Shown here one piece after another: positions 1 to 8,573 of a stretch of 64,000 nt of DNA. The stretch's first letter is position 1. The number at the start of each line of letters is the position of its first letter. The notes beneath the pieces were generated by a model. The model saw only the letters and a list, made by a program, of their open reading frames with translations, did no database searches and was not told where the DNA came from. Source of the DNA: Rhizorhabdus wittichii RW1 (GTDB taxonomy: Bacteria > Pseudomonadota > Alphaproteobacteria > Sphingomonadales > Sphingomonadaceae). The position numbers and the translations under genes are program-made. The stretch is taken from assembly GCA_000016765.1 (NCBI GenBank), contig CP000699.1, forward strand, positions 1,922,001-1,986,000, given 5' to 3'.

Positions 1-675
1 GCGCTGCAGCGTCCGCAGGTAGCGTTGCGCGGCCGGGTGGACATAGGCGGTCAGCACCGCGGTCGAGGTCCGCTCATATTCGCGCCACTCGCGGGAGATC
101 TCGTGCGAGGCGATCACGGAGACCTCGGGCCAGACGCGGCGGATATGGTCGCGCGCCAACCGCTCGTTCTCCGGCGCGACATAGGCGTGGAGGAAGCAGA
201 GCGCGATCGCCTCCACCCCCTCGGCGCGGAAATCGGCTAGGATCGGATCGAGCGTCGCGGGGTCGAGCGCGGTCGTCACCTCGCCCAGATAGGTGCTGCG
301 CTCGTCCACCTCGCGGCGCAGGTAGCGCGGCACGAACGGCGCCGGCTTGCGGAAGGCGAGGTTGAACAGGTCGGGCCGGTTGCCGCGCGCGATCTCGAGC
401 ACGTCGCGAAAGCCCCTGGTGGTGATCAGCGCGGTCCTGGCGCCCTTGCGCGACAGCAGCGCGTTGATCACCACCGTGGTGCCGTGCGCGAAGAAGTCGA
501 AGCTCCTGGGATCGAGGCCGGCCTTGGCGACCGCGTTCATCACCCCTTCGTCGAACTGCGGATAGGTGGTGTCGGTCTTCGCGGTGCGCAGCCCGACGAC
601 CTTGCCGCTCGCCTTGTCGACATCGTAGCAGACCAGATCGGTGAAGGTGCCGCCAACGTCGGTTGCAACGCGCAT
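1..675 (-). CDS. Hydantoinase/oxoprolinase family protein, N-terminal part (HyuA-like, cut by window edge)
   Basis: Only the first 225 codons are inside the window. The translation opens with the nucleotide-binding signature DVGGTFTD at residues 6-13 and has HGTTVVINALL at residues 64-74, both typical of the HyuA/OplaH/acetone carboxylase beta-subunit superfamily, whose members open cyclic amides or carboxylate substrates using ATP. The ATG at 675 follows an AGGAG ribosome site about 8 bases upstream. It is the fourth gene of a minus-strand run (TonB receptor, XRE-cupin, cupin, this gene), 31 bp after the cupin stop. A HyuB partner would be expected beyond the left edge. The exact substrate cannot be told from the N-terminus. 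Confidence 0.88.
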   Translation of the reverse strand, partial: MRVATDVGGTFTDLVCYDVDKASGKVVGLRTAKTDTTYPQFDEGVMNAVAKAGLDPRSFDFFAHGTTVVINALLSRKGARTALITTRGFRDVLEIARGNRPDLFNLAFRKPAPFVPRYLRREVDERSTYLGEVTTALDPATLDPILADFRAEGVEAIALCFLHAYVAPENERLARDHIRRVWPEVSVIASHEISREWREYERTSTAVLTAYVHPAAQRYLRTLQR

Positions 676-706
676 CAATCTTGCTCCTGATCGGGTCGCC
701 GAGCGA

Positions 707-1009
707 TCAGCCGGCGGCGACGGTAACCGTGAAAATCCGCGTGTCGGCGACGACCTGGAAGGAATGCGCCTCCCCCGGCGGCACGATCACGACGTCGCCC
801 GCCGCGAGCCGCGCGACCTCGCCGCCGCTGTCGAGGTCGAACGCGCCGGACAGCACCAGCGATATCTCGATCTCGTCATGCCGGCTGCTGCCCTCGGCCG
901 GGACGCGCAGCCCGGCGGCGAAGCTCGACACCAGCGCCCGGCATCCCGGCGCATCGGCGCCGAGCGCGTGGACCGCATCGGCGGCAAGCATGGCGGGGAT
1001 GACCTTCAT
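707..1009 (-). CDS. Small single-domain cupin protein
   Basis: This is a 100-residue single beta-barrel cupin. Candidate metal ligands are H44, E46 and E48 in the first cupin motif, and PGEAH at 78-82 begins the second motif. Its ATG overlaps the TGA of the upstream XRE-cupin regulator by four bases (ATGA), so the two are probably translationally coupled. A longer reading frame upstream lies inside the regulator gene and is unlikely. Stand-alone cupins beside hydantoinase genes may bind a metabolite or act as small isomerases; no specific function can be assigned. Confidence 0.85.
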   Translation of the reverse strand: MKVIPAMLAADAVHALGADAPGCRALVSSFAAGLRVPAEGSSRHDEIEISLVLSGAFDLDSGGEVARLAAGDVVIVPPGEAHSFQVVADTRIFTVTVAAG

Positions 1010-1611
1010 TCGGGATCGCTCGCCGGCGTGGCGCTCGGGAACAGCACCGGGGTCCCGACCCAGAGCACCTTCACCGGCTTCTCGCCGCAATTGCGCATCG
1101 CATAGCTGTGGCGCGTGTCGAAATGCAGGCTGTCGCCGGGGCCGAGGTCGAAGCTGTCGTCGCCCACCTCGAAATGCAGCTCGCCTTCGAGCATGTAGTA
1201 GAAGGACTCGCCGTCACGATGGACCCGCGGGAAGATCGGCCCCGGCGGGATGATGTAGATGAAGCTGTCCATCTTCTGGTTGACGTGCCCGGCGCTCAGC
1301 CGAATGTAGGTCACCGGGGAGTCGATCGGATAATATTCGGGATCGGCCGCGCGATGCAGAATGTTGTTGGTCTGCGGCGGCGCCAGGAAATAGCTGATGT
1401 CGACGTCGAGCGCCTGGGCCAGCCGCAGCAGCGAGACGATCGACGGCGTCGCCTTGCCCCGTTCGGCCAGCGAGATGAACGACACCGACAGGTCCGATCG
1501 CAACGCCACTTCGTTCAGGGTGAGCTTCAGTCGCTTGCGGCGATCCCGGATCAGCTCCCCGAACGACATCATCGGGTCCGTCGCCGGCACCGCCGGATTG
1601 GCCTTGGCCAT
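1006..1611 (-). CDS. XRE-family regulator with C-terminal cupin sensor domain
   Basis: This 201-residue protein has an XRE helix-turn-helix at about residues 17-71 (with SVSFISLAERGKATPS in the recognition region) and a cupin_2 domain at about 110-190 (GDSLHFDTRHSYAMRN). XRE-cupin proteins are one-component regulators that sense small ligands, often of amino-acid, polyamine or carboxylate pathways. I chose the ATG at 1611 (GGGAG three bases upstream); an in-frame ATG at 1638 is possible. It lies directly after the TonB receptor gene and before the cupin and HyuA genes, so it probably controls this operon. The inverted repeat at 4029-4043 is a candidate operator. Confidence 0.9.
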   Translation of the reverse strand: MAKANPAVPATDPMMSFGELIRDRRKRLKLTLNEVALRSDLSVSFISLAERGKATPSIVSLLRLAQALDVDISYFLAPPQTNNILHRAADPEYYPIDSPVTYIRLSAGHVNQKMDSFIYIIPPGPIFPRVHRDGESFYYMLEGELHFEVGDDSFDLGPGDSLHFDTRHSYAMRNCGEKPVKVLWVGTPVLFPSATPASDPE

Positions 1612-1653
1612 GGTCTCCCGTCCCTCGTCTTTTTTCATCAACCGCCTGCCGCT

Positions 1654-3957
1654 TCAAAAAGTCTTCGTGATGTCGATGCCATAGCTGCGGGGCCGAGCCT
1701 GGAAATTATAGTCGGGCACCACGACCTTATCGTAATATTTCTTGTTCGAGAGGTTCTTGCCCCACAGCGACGCGCTCCAGCCGCTCGCGAGGGTCAGCCT
1801 GACCTGGCCGTTGAACAGGTCGAGCGGGTCGCGGATCGGTATGCCGATCGGGGTGCCACCCTCGTGGAAATAGGTCTTGCCGCGATGCTCCCAGTCGCCG
1901 CGGATCAGCAGCTCGGACGTGCCGATGTCGCGCGTATATTGCAGCGACATGTTGGTCTTGAACTTGGTGGTGTTGGGTAGCTGGTTGCCGACGGTCGTCG
2001 GATTGGCGTCATATTTCCGGATATTGGTGTCGGTATAGCCGAGGCCGCCGAACAGGGCGAAGCCCTCGGGCAGCCTCGCCTGCACCTCGAGCTCGGCGCC
2101 CTTGATCCGCGCCTTGTCGATATTGTTGACGACCTGCGCGTTCACGACGCCGTTGAAGTTGAACACCTGCAGGTTCTTCGCATCGGTCTGGAACAGCGCG
2201 CCGCTGATCGAGAGGGCGCGATCGAGCAGCTCGCTCTTGAAGCCGACCTCGTAGGTCTCCGACATCTCCTTCTTGAAGATCGGATCGGCCACCTTCGCGC
2301 CGGTCGAGGGATCGAGCTCGGTGCCGGCGGCGTTGAAGCCGCCCGAGCGGAAGCCCTTCGCATAGTTGGCGTAGATCGAGAAGGTCCGCAGCGGGCGATA
2401 GTTGATCGTGAATTTGGGCTGCCACGCGTCGAAATTCTGCTTGCGGGTGCGCGGCCCCGTGATCGGCCGGCCGAGGCCGTCGAGCCGGTAGATGTCGGGT
2501 CGCGGATCGGTCTGCCGGCGGTGATCGGTGTCGTAGCGGATCGCCGCGGACAGCTCGATCGTCTTGGTCACGTCGTAGTTCGCCTGGGCGAAGGCGGCAT
2601 AGGCCTTGTCGTTGTTGTGCTCTTCGAAATAGGCGCGCGTCTGGTTGGCCGTCGCCGGATCGAAATCGAGTTCGGGAACGATGCCGAAGCCCTTGTCCTC
2701 CTGCGTCGCGGTGACGAGGTCGCGCTTGCGCTGGAGGAAATAGAGGCCGGCGATATAGCGGAGCGGCTGGTCCGACGGGCTGGTGAAGCGCAGCTCCTGG
2801 CTGAAGTTGCGCTGGCGATAGCGCTGGAAGGTGGTGTTGAACGGCGCCGTGAAGAAGGGCGTGCCGCCGTTCAGGCCGCCGAAGGTGATCTGCGGATTGG
2901 CGCAGGCATAGGGCGTCGACAGCGGCGAGGTCAGCTCGAAGCAGTTCTGGTTGTCCGAATAATCATAGCCGTCGAACGTCGTCAGCAGGTCGATCGCGTC
3001 ATAGGCGGTGATCGAGGAAAGCCTGCCGAAGCCGGTGTCATAGTCGATCTTGAACGAGACGTTCTTCAACAGCCGCTTGTTGTAGCCGAGATTGTTCGAG
3101 GTCGGCGCGATCACCGTGTTGGCGACGCCATGCGCATCGGTGATGACGACGCCCTGCTGGGCGGCGTTGCTCGACCGGACGAAATAGGCCGCGCCGCCCG
3201 TGATCCGTCCATAATGGCCGCGCAGGTCGAAGGTCAGGTCCGGGGTCGCCTCGTAGATCAGCTTGAGGTCCGCGCCGATGTTGCGGAAGTCGTCGACCTT
3301 CCTGTCGAGGAAGCGGTTGGTGATCCAGCCGTCGGCATCGCGATAGGAGACGCCCGCGCGGAACAGCAGCTTGTCCTTGATGATCGGTCCCGAGACCGAG
3401 CCTTCGGCGCGGGTCGCCTGGCCGTTGCCATAGCCGAAGGCGACGCGGCCCTCATAATCGTTGGTGACGGGCTTGGTGGTGATGTTGATCGCGCCGGCGA
3501 TGGCGTTGCGGCCGTAGAGCGCGCCCTGCGGCCCCTTCAGCACCTCGATCTGCTGGATGTCGAACAGTTCCTCGTTGAACTGGAACGCGCTCGTCTGCAG
3601 CACGCCGTCGACCGAGATCGCGACCGGGGTCTCGCCATTGGGCACCTGGCTGATGCCGCGCACGGTGAGATAGGTGGTGCCGGCATCCTGCGCGGTCGAG
3701 AAGGTGACGTTGGGCGTCAGCGCGATATAATCGCCGGGCCGCTCGATCTTCGCGTTTTCTATCTGCTTCGAAGAAAAGACGCTGAGCGATGCAGGAACAT
3801 TCTGCAGCGCTTCCGATCTCATGCGCGCGGTGACGATGATATCGCCGGAATTCTGGGCATCCACCGCGGCCTGTTGGGCAATCGCTGCTTGCGAGGCCCC
3901 GCAGAGCAGCACCGACATCATGGTTATCGATAGATATGTCCGGTTGATATTGATCAC
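1654..3957 (-). CDS. TonB-dependent outer-membrane receptor
   Basis: This 767-residue receptor has an N-terminal signal peptide ending near AIAQQ (about residue 29), then a TonB-box-like segment with GDIIVTAR, a plug domain with LKGPQGALYGRNAIAGAINI, and a long beta-barrel ending in the usual terminal phenylalanine (DITKTF). Such receptors use TonB-ExbBD energy to import large or scarce ligands across the outer membrane. The start is GTG at 3957 behind a GGGGGGAA ribosome site; ATGs at residues 13-14 have no better site. It is first in an operon with an XRE-cupin regulator, a cupin and HyuA, which suggests uptake of a cyclic amide or related nutrient rather than iron. The ligand is unknown. 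Confidence 0.93.
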   Translation of the reverse strand: MININRTYLSITMMSVLLCGASQAAIAQQAAVDAQNSGDIIVTARMRSEALQNVPASLSVFSSKQIENAKIERPGDYIALTPNVTFSTAQDAGTTYLTVRGISQVPNGETPVAISVDGVLQTSAFQFNEELFDIQQIEVLKGPQGALYGRNAIAGAINITTKPVTNDYEGRVAFGYGNGQATRAEGSVSGPIIKDKLLFRAGVSYRDADGWITNRFLDRKVDDFRNIGADLKLIYEATPDLTFDLRGHYGRITGGAAYFVRSSNAAQQGVVITDAHGVANTVIAPTSNNLGYNKRLLKNVSFKIDYDTGFGRLSSITAYDAIDLLTTFDGYDYSDNQNCFELTSPLSTPYACANPQITFGGLNGGTPFFTAPFNTTFQRYRQRNFSQELRFTSPSDQPLRYIAGLYFLQRKRDLVTATQEDKGFGIVPELDFDPATANQTRAYFEEHNNDKAYAAFAQANYDVTKTIELSAAIRYDTDHRRQTDPRPDIYRLDGLGRPITGPRTRKQNFDAWQPKFTINYRPLRTFSIYANYAKGFRSGGFNAAGTELDPSTGAKVADPIFKKEMSETYEVGFKSELLDRALSISGALFQTDAKNLQVFNFNGVVNAQVVNNIDKARIKGAELEVQARLPEGFALFGGLGYTDTNIRKYDANPTTVGNQLPNTTKFKTNMSLQYTRDIGTSELLIRGDWEHRGKTYFHEGGTPIGIPIRDPLDLFNGQVRLTLASGWSASLWGKNLSNKKYYDKVVVPDYNFQARPRSYGIDITKTF

Positions 3958-4028
3958 GACGTTCCCCCCATTTGCGGATTCTCATCACGTCAATGATCGG
4001 AGGCTCGCACAGTGAAAGATTCGTTACA

Positions 4029-4043
4029 ACTCAAATTTTGAGT
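4029..4043. promoter_or_regulatory. Inverted repeat upstream of the TonB receptor operon (candidate operator)
   Basis: ACTCAAA and TTTGAGT form a perfect 7-bp inverted repeat around one central T. It lies 72 bp upstream of the TonB receptor start in the A/T-rich gap between that gene and the end of the ALDH gene. Its position and symmetry suit an operator for the XRE-cupin protein of the same operon; this is inference. Confidence 0.5.
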
Positions 4044-4082
4044 GAAGCGAAAATTTTTTCATTTGCTCACCGACGGACGCGA

Positions 4083-5606
4083 TCAGGCATCGACGTCGAA
4101 GGTGACGCCCTGGGCGAGCGGCAGGGTGCGGCCATAGTTGATGGCGTTGGTCTGGCGGCGCATATAGGCCTTCCAGCTGTCCGAGCCGCTCTCGCGGCCG
4201 CCGCCGGTCTCCTTCTCGCCGCCGAACGCGCCGCCGATCTCGGCGCCCGATGTGCCCATGTTGACGTTGGCGATGCCGCAGTCGGAGCCGGCCGCCGACA
4301 GGAACTGCTCGACCTCGCGCATGTCGGTCGCGAAGATCGACGAGGAAAGGCCTTGCGGCACCCCGTTCTGGAGGGCGATCGCCTCGTCGAGCGTTCGGTA
4401 TTTCAGCACGTAGAGGATCGGCGCGAAGGTCTCCTCGCGGACGCAGTCGACCTGCTCGTCGATCTCGACGAGCGCCGGGCGGGCGTAGAAGGAGCCGTCG
4501 CCGTTCACGTCCGCCCGCCCGCCGCCATGAATCCGACCGCCCGCCGCGCGCGCCGCCGCCAGCGCGCGTTCCATCGCCGCGAAGGCGTCGCCGTCGATCA
4601 GCGGCCCGACCAGCGTGTCGGGCAGGCGCGGGTCGCCGACCCGGATTCCCGCATAGACCTTGGCGAGCCTCGGGATCAGCCCGTCATAGACGTCGGCATG
4701 GACGATCAGCCGGCGCAGGGTCGTGCAGCGCTGGCCGGCGGTGCCCATCGCCCCGAAGGCGACCGCGCGCAGGGTGAGGTCGAGATCGGCCGAAGGAGTG
4801 ACGATCGAGGCATTGTTGCCGCCGAGCTCGAGGATCGACCGGCCGAAGCGGCGGGCGACGCGCTCGCCGACCGCGCGGCCCATCCGGGTCGAGCCGGTGG
4901 CCGAGACGACCGGCACGCGCGGATCGTCGACGAGTTGCCCCCCCAGCGCCCGCCCGCCGATCAGCAGGCCGAGCAGCCCCTCGGGCGCGTCGTCGCCGAA
5001 CGCGCGCATCGCGCGGCCGACCAGGGCGGCGACGGCCATCGCCGTCAGCGGCGCCTTCTCCGACGGCTTCCACACCACGCTGTCGCCGCAGATGAAGGCG
5101 AGCGCGGCGTTCCAGCTCCACACCGCGACCGGGAAGTTGAACGCCGAGATCACCCCGACCGGGCCGATCGGATGCCATTGCTCGGTGATGCGGTGATCGC
5201 CCCGCTCGGACGGCAGGCACAGCCCGTAGAGCTGGCGCGACAAGCCGACCGCGAAATCGCAGATGTCGATCATCTCCTGGACCTCGCCGAGCCCCTCGGA
5301 CAGCACCTTGCCGACCTCGATCGAGACCAGCCGGCCGAGATCGTCCTTGGCGGCGCGCAGTTCCTCGCCGATCAGCCGCACGAACTCGCCGCGCCGGGGC
5401 GCCGGCACCATGCGCCAGGCGAGGAAGGCGCGCTGCGCGGCGGCGATCGCTTCCGCCGCGTCGCCCGGCGCCGTCTCCCCGAGCCGCGCGATCACCTCGC
5501 CGGTGATCGGCGAGCGGACGATCAGCGATCCGCCGTCGAGCGCAGACGGATTGACGCCCAGATTGGCGAGGAGGGTGCGGGCTTCGGCGGCGGGCGTGGC
5601 GGTCAT
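4083..5606 (-). CDS. amaB: ALDH7-type aldehyde dehydrogenase, probable L-piperideine-6-carboxylate dehydrogenase
   Basis: The 507-residue protein has the ALDH catalytic pair: Glu260 in LELGGNN and Cys294 in GTAGQRCTTLRR. The forms LELGGNNA and GQRCTTLRR are typical of the ALDH7 (alpha-aminoadipate semialdehyde/P6C dehydrogenase) branch rather than broad-range ALDHs. These enzymes oxidise the semialdehyde from lysine or pipecolate breakdown to 2-aminoadipate with NAD(P). The start is ATG 5606, because GGAGG sits 8 bases before it; an ATG 15 bases upstream overlaps that ribosome site. It follows the FAD oxidoreductase gene by 22 bp and is divergent from a LysR gene, matching the amaA-amaB arrangement known from pseudomonads. 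The substrate is inferred from family and context. Confidence 0.85.
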   Translation of the reverse strand: MTATPAAEARTLLANLGVNPSALDGGSLIVRSPITGEVIARLGETAPGDAAEAIAAAQRAFLAWRMVPAPRRGEFVRLIGEELRAAKDDLGRLVSIEVGKVLSEGLGEVQEMIDICDFAVGLSRQLYGLCLPSERGDHRITEQWHPIGPVGVISAFNFPVAVWSWNAALAFICGDSVVWKPSEKAPLTAMAVAALVGRAMRAFGDDAPEGLLGLLIGGRALGGQLVDDPRVPVVSATGSTRMGRAVGERVARRFGRSILELGGNNASIVTPSADLDLTLRAVAFGAMGTAGQRCTTLRRLIVHADVYDGLIPRLAKVYAGIRVGDPRLPDTLVGPLIDGDAFAAMERALAAARAAGGRIHGGGRADVNGDGSFYARPALVEIDEQVDCVREETFAPILYVLKYRTLDEAIALQNGVPQGLSSSIFATDMREVEQFLSAAGSDCGIANVNMGTSGAEIGGAFGGEKETGGGRESGSDSWKAYMRRQTNAINYGRTLPLAQGVTFDVDA

Positions 5607-5628
5607 GGGATCATCCTCCATGGGAAGG

Positions 5629-6912
5629 TCAGGGTCTCGAAGCGGTGAAGTGGGCGAGTTGGGCGCCGATCTCGTAGAAGGCCTGCTTCGCGGCGCGGAA
5701 GCGGGCCGGCTCCAGCCGGGTGACCGGCAGCGACAGCTCGTCGGGCGCGACCTCCCCCAGGACGAGCCGCGCGAGATCGCGGCCGAAGCTGGTGCCCGGC
5801 GCGATCCCCCGGCCGTTATAGCCGCTGATCGACACCAGGTTGCGCCCGTGCATGTGAAGGCGCGGCGCGGCGTTGCGGGTCATCCCGATCATCCCGTACC
5901 AGCCATGCTCGAACGCGACCTCGCCGAGCCGCGGAAAGATGCGCGCCAGCGCGCGGCGGGCCCAGTCCGCATGGATGCGCGTGCCGGTGCCGCGCAGCGC
6001 GCCGACGCTGCCGAAGACGAGCCGCCCCGTCGCGTCGAGCCGGAAGGAGGACAGGATCGACCGGGTGTCCCAGGCGCCCTGCCGGCCGGGCAGTACGCTC
6101 CGCAGCGCTTCCGCGCTCAGCGGCCGCGTGGCGAGGTTGAAATAGGGCAGCATCACCTGCTCGCGCTTCACGTCCGGACAGATGGCGGCCGAATAGGCAT
6201 CGGTCGCGATGATCACCCAGGGCGCGGTCACGCTGCCCCCCGCGGTCGTCACCCGCCACTCGCCGCCGAGATCCTCGAACCCCGTCGCCGGCGAATGTTC
6301 ATGGATTCGCGCGCCCAGGCGGATCGCGCTGGCGGCCAGGCCGCGGACATAGGCAAGAGGCTGGATCGTGCCGGCGCGCCGGTCGAGCAGAGCGCCGGCA
6401 TAGACCTTGCTGCCGACCCGCCACGCCGTCGCCCGGCTGTGGAGCAGCTCGACATCGGCGCCGCGCCGTCGCCATTGGCGGGCTCGCGCGGTGATCTCGG
6501 CAAGCCCCTTGCGCCCGACCGCGCAATGCAGGGTGCCGTTGCGCACCGCCTCGCAGGCGATCCCATGGCGTTCGACGATGTCGAAGACGAGGCCGGGCGC
6601 ATCGCCGAGCTGGGCGATCAGCCGTTCGCCGAACGGCGCGCCGATCGCCTCCGGCACCTCGTCCGGCCTGATCCACAGCCCGGCATTGACGAGGCCGACA
6701 TTGCGGCCCGACCCGCCGAAGCCGATCCCGGCCGCTTCGAGCACGACCGGCCGGCGGCCGGCGGCGGCGAGGTGGAGGGCGGCGGAGCAACCGGTGAAAC
6801 CCGCGCCGACGATCACGGCATCGGCGCTGTCGTCATCCATCAGCGGGACCGTTTCGGGCGCCGGCGGCGCGGAAGCGGCCCACAAGCCATGACTGCGTCG
6901 ATCACCGTCCAT
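5629..6912 (-). CDS. FAD-dependent amine/amino-acid oxidoreductase (DAO family), candidate L-pipecolate oxidase
   Basis: This 427-residue DAO-family flavoenzyme has the dinucleotide motif VIVGAGFTGCSAA at about 33-46 and an SGRN segment in the substrate region. The N-terminal stretch LWAASAPPAPET resembles that of gamma-glutamylputrescine oxidases and AmaA-type pipecolate oxidases, so I start at ATG 6912 to keep it; ATGs at 6954 and 6840 are alternatives. It precedes the ALDH7 gene in a two-gene operon divergent from LysR. In the lysine/pipecolate route such an oxidase makes piperideine-6-carboxylate for the ALDH7 enzyme. A polyamine oxidase is the main alternative. Confidence 0.85.
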   Translation of the reverse strand: MDGDRRSHGLWAASAPPAPETVPLMDDDSADAVIVGAGFTGCSAALHLAAAGRRPVVLEAAGIGFGGSGRNVGLVNAGLWIRPDEVPEAIGAPFGERLIAQLGDAPGLVFDIVERHGIACEAVRNGTLHCAVGRKGLAEITARARQWRRRGADVELLHSRATAWRVGSKVYAGALLDRRAGTIQPLAYVRGLAASAIRLGARIHEHSPATGFEDLGGEWRVTTAGGSVTAPWVIIATDAYSAAICPDVKREQVMLPYFNLATRPLSAEALRSVLPGRQGAWDTRSILSSFRLDATGRLVFGSVGALRGTGTRIHADWARRALARIFPRLGEVAFEHGWYGMIGMTRNAAPRLHMHGRNLVSISGYNGRGIAPGTSFGRDLARLVLGEVAPDELSLPVTRLEPARFRAAKQAFYEIGAQLAHFTASRP

Positions 6913-7007
6913 ACCGGCCCGCCCCCGCTGCGCCGCCGCGTTGACAAAGCGCATGGCTCATGCAGCTATGGAATTATGTTGGTGGTGACCCGGCACCGCA
7001 AACGAGG

Positions 7008-7019
7008 CTTTGGACAAAG
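7008..7019. promoter_or_regulatory. Short dyad in the LysR / FAD-oxidoreductase divergent promoter
   Basis: CTTTG-GA-CAAAG is a 5-bp dyad lying 21 bp upstream of the LysR ATG and 95 bp upstream of the divergent oxidoreductase start. LysR regulators usually bind such interrupted dyads between divergent genes. The site is short and unproven. Confidence 0.3.
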
Positions 7020-7040
7020 TTGGTTCCGAGATGGAATGAT

Positions 7041-7940
7041 ATGACCCCTCGACGCTTCCTTCCCCCCACCGCCCTGCTCTGCGCCTTCGACGCCGCCGCC
7101 CGGCATCAGAGCTTCACCGCCGCCGCGCGCGAGCTCGCGCTCACGCAGAGCGCGGTCAGCCGGCAAATCCGCGCGCTCGAGGAACTGCTCGGATCGGAGC
7201 TGTTCCATCGCGAGAAGCAGAAGGTGAAGCTGACCCTGGCGGGCAACGCCTATGCGCGGGAGATTCGCGGCGCCCTCGCGCGCATCTCCAGCGCGACGCT
7301 CGGTTTCCGGGCCAATCCCGGCGGCGCGTCGCTGCACCTGGCCCTGCTGCCGATGTTCGGCCTGCGCTGGCTGATGCCGCGCCTGCCCGGCTTCCTGGCG
7401 GCGCATCCGGACATCACCGTCCATGTCTCGACGCGAACCACGCCGTTCGACTTCCGGACCGAGACGATCGACGCGGCGATCCATTTCGGCGAAGGCGAAT
7501 GGGCTGGCGCGCAGCTCGACCGGCTGATGGGCGAGACGGTCGCGCCGCTGTGCAGCCCGGCGCTCCGCGCGCGGCTCGGCGCGGCGAAGCCCGCCGACCT
7601 GATCGAGGCCCCGCTCCTCCACCTGATGTCGCGGCCCGATGCCTGGGAACGCTGGTTCGCGGCGATGGAGGTCGACCCGGGCGAGGTCCATGGCATGCTG
7701 CTCGACCAGTTCCTGCTGGTCGCCGAAGCCGCCCGCGCGGGCCTGGGCGTCGCCCTGCTGCCGGAGTTCCTCGTCGAGGCGGAGCTGCGCAGCGGCGATC
7801 TCGTCAGGGCGCTCGACGCCCCCGTCGTCCAAGCCGACCATTATTATCTCGTCTGGCCCCATACCCACGAACGCCACCCGCCGCTGGACGCCTTCCGGAC
7901 CTGGATCCTCCAGGAAGCTCGAAAGGAATCGGGGCGATGA
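7041..7940 (+). CDS. LysR-family transcriptional regulator, GcvA-like
   Basis: This 299-residue protein is the usual length for the family. It has an N-terminal winged helix-turn-helix at about residues 7-66 (SFTAAARELALTQSAVSRQI) and a C-terminal substrate-binding domain. The opening RFLPPTALLCAFDAAARH is typical of the GcvA-like group. ATG 7041 is chosen because the conserved N-terminus begins there; the 27 codons in front show no family similarity. It is divergent from the FAD-oxidoreductase/ALDH7 operon and probably activates it in response to its substrate. Confidence 0.93.
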   Translation: MTPRRFLPPTALLCAFDAAARHQSFTAAARELALTQSAVSRQIRALEELLGSELFHREKQKVKLTLAGNAYAREIRGALARISSATLGFRANPGGASLHLALLPMFGLRWLMPRLPGFLAAHPDITVHVSTRTTPFDFRTETIDAAIHFGEGEWAGAQLDRLMGETVAPLCSPALRARLGAAKPADLIEAPLLHLMSRPDAWERWFAAMEVDPGEVHGMLLDQFLLVAEAARAGLGVALLPEFLVEAELRSGDLVRALDAPVVQADHYYLVWPHTHERHPPLDAFRTWILQEARKESGR

Positions 7941-8078
7941 TCGGCATCCGCCCGCCCGACGCCTTTCGGCCGAGACACTGGCGGTGCCCGATGCTACGCA
8001 CCGCATGGCGCTGCTGATGGCAGCCGAGGCCGATCGGGCCTGACGCGCGGTCGATCAACATCTTCACGGGGCAATGCC

Positions 8079-8507
8079 ATGACCTTTCTTTCGCTCGACC
8101 ATGCCAACCGGATCATCGCGGCCGCCCTCACGCGCGGGCAGGAGCTCGGGCTCAAGCCGCTGACCGTCGCGGTGCTCGATCCCGGCGGCCACCTGATCGC
8201 GCTCCAGCGGCAGGACAGCTCGTCCAACCTCCGTCCGGGCATCGCGACCGGCAAGGCGAGCGGCGCGCTGGCGCTGGGCGTGTCGAGCCGCAAGATCGGC
8301 GAGATGGCGGCGGACCGCCCCAGCTTCGTCGGCGCGCTCGGCACCATCGCCCCGGCCGGCATCGTCCCGTCGGCGGGCGGCGTGATCGTCGTCGATGCCG
8401 ACGGCCGGGTGATCGGCGCGGTCGGCGTGACCGGCGACGTGGCCGACAATGACGAACTCTGCGCGCTGGCGGGCATCGCCGCGGCGGGACTGACCGCGCA
8501 GGCCTGA
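8079..8507 (+). CDS. GlcG/HbpS (DUF336) family protein
   Basis: The 142-residue protein matches the small GlcG/HbpS fold: [15 protein letters not shown] near residues 30-45 and a C-terminal [20 protein letters not shown] segment. Family members include a heme-binding sensor partner (HbpS), GlcG of glycolate loci and PduO C-terminal domains; none gives a firm function here. The ATG follows GGGGCAATGCC with only a weak ribosome site. It stands alone between LysR and edd, with a hairpin after it, so it is probably a single-gene transcript. Confidence 0.85.
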   Translation: MTFLSLDHANRIIAAALTRGQELGLKPLTVAVLDPGGHLIALQRQDSSSNLRPGIATGKASGALALGVSSRKIGEMAADRPSFVGALGTIAPAGIVPSAGGVIVVDADGRVIGAVGVTGDVADNDELCALAGIAAAGLTAQA

Positions 8508-8526
8508 GCCCAGGTCAGGAGCCGCC

Positions 8527-8554
8527 CGTCATCCTGGCTTCCACCGGGATGACG
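8527..8554. terminator. Hairpin between convergent GlcG-like and edd genes
   Basis: CGTCATCC and GGATGACG form an 8-bp stem with a 12-base loop that can extend by two more pairs. It lies in the 66-bp gap between converging genes, so it may terminate both. There is no T tract, and it also resembles a sphingomonad interspersed hairpin repeat. Confidence 0.45.
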
Positions 8555-8573
8555 CGGACGGCGAGCGGGAGCC

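Noticed and set aside
2521-3933. Long open frame opposite the TonB receptor
   Set aside because: Arg/Ala/Val/Asp/Gly-rich translation with no family signature; typical antisense shadow of a GC-rich gene. The same holds for 8820-10667, 18579-20348, 22067-23692 and 32558-34960.
7941-8078. Possible extension of LysR or a short gene before the GlcG-like gene
   Set aside because: LysR stops cleanly at family length; the gap has no start with a ribosome site.
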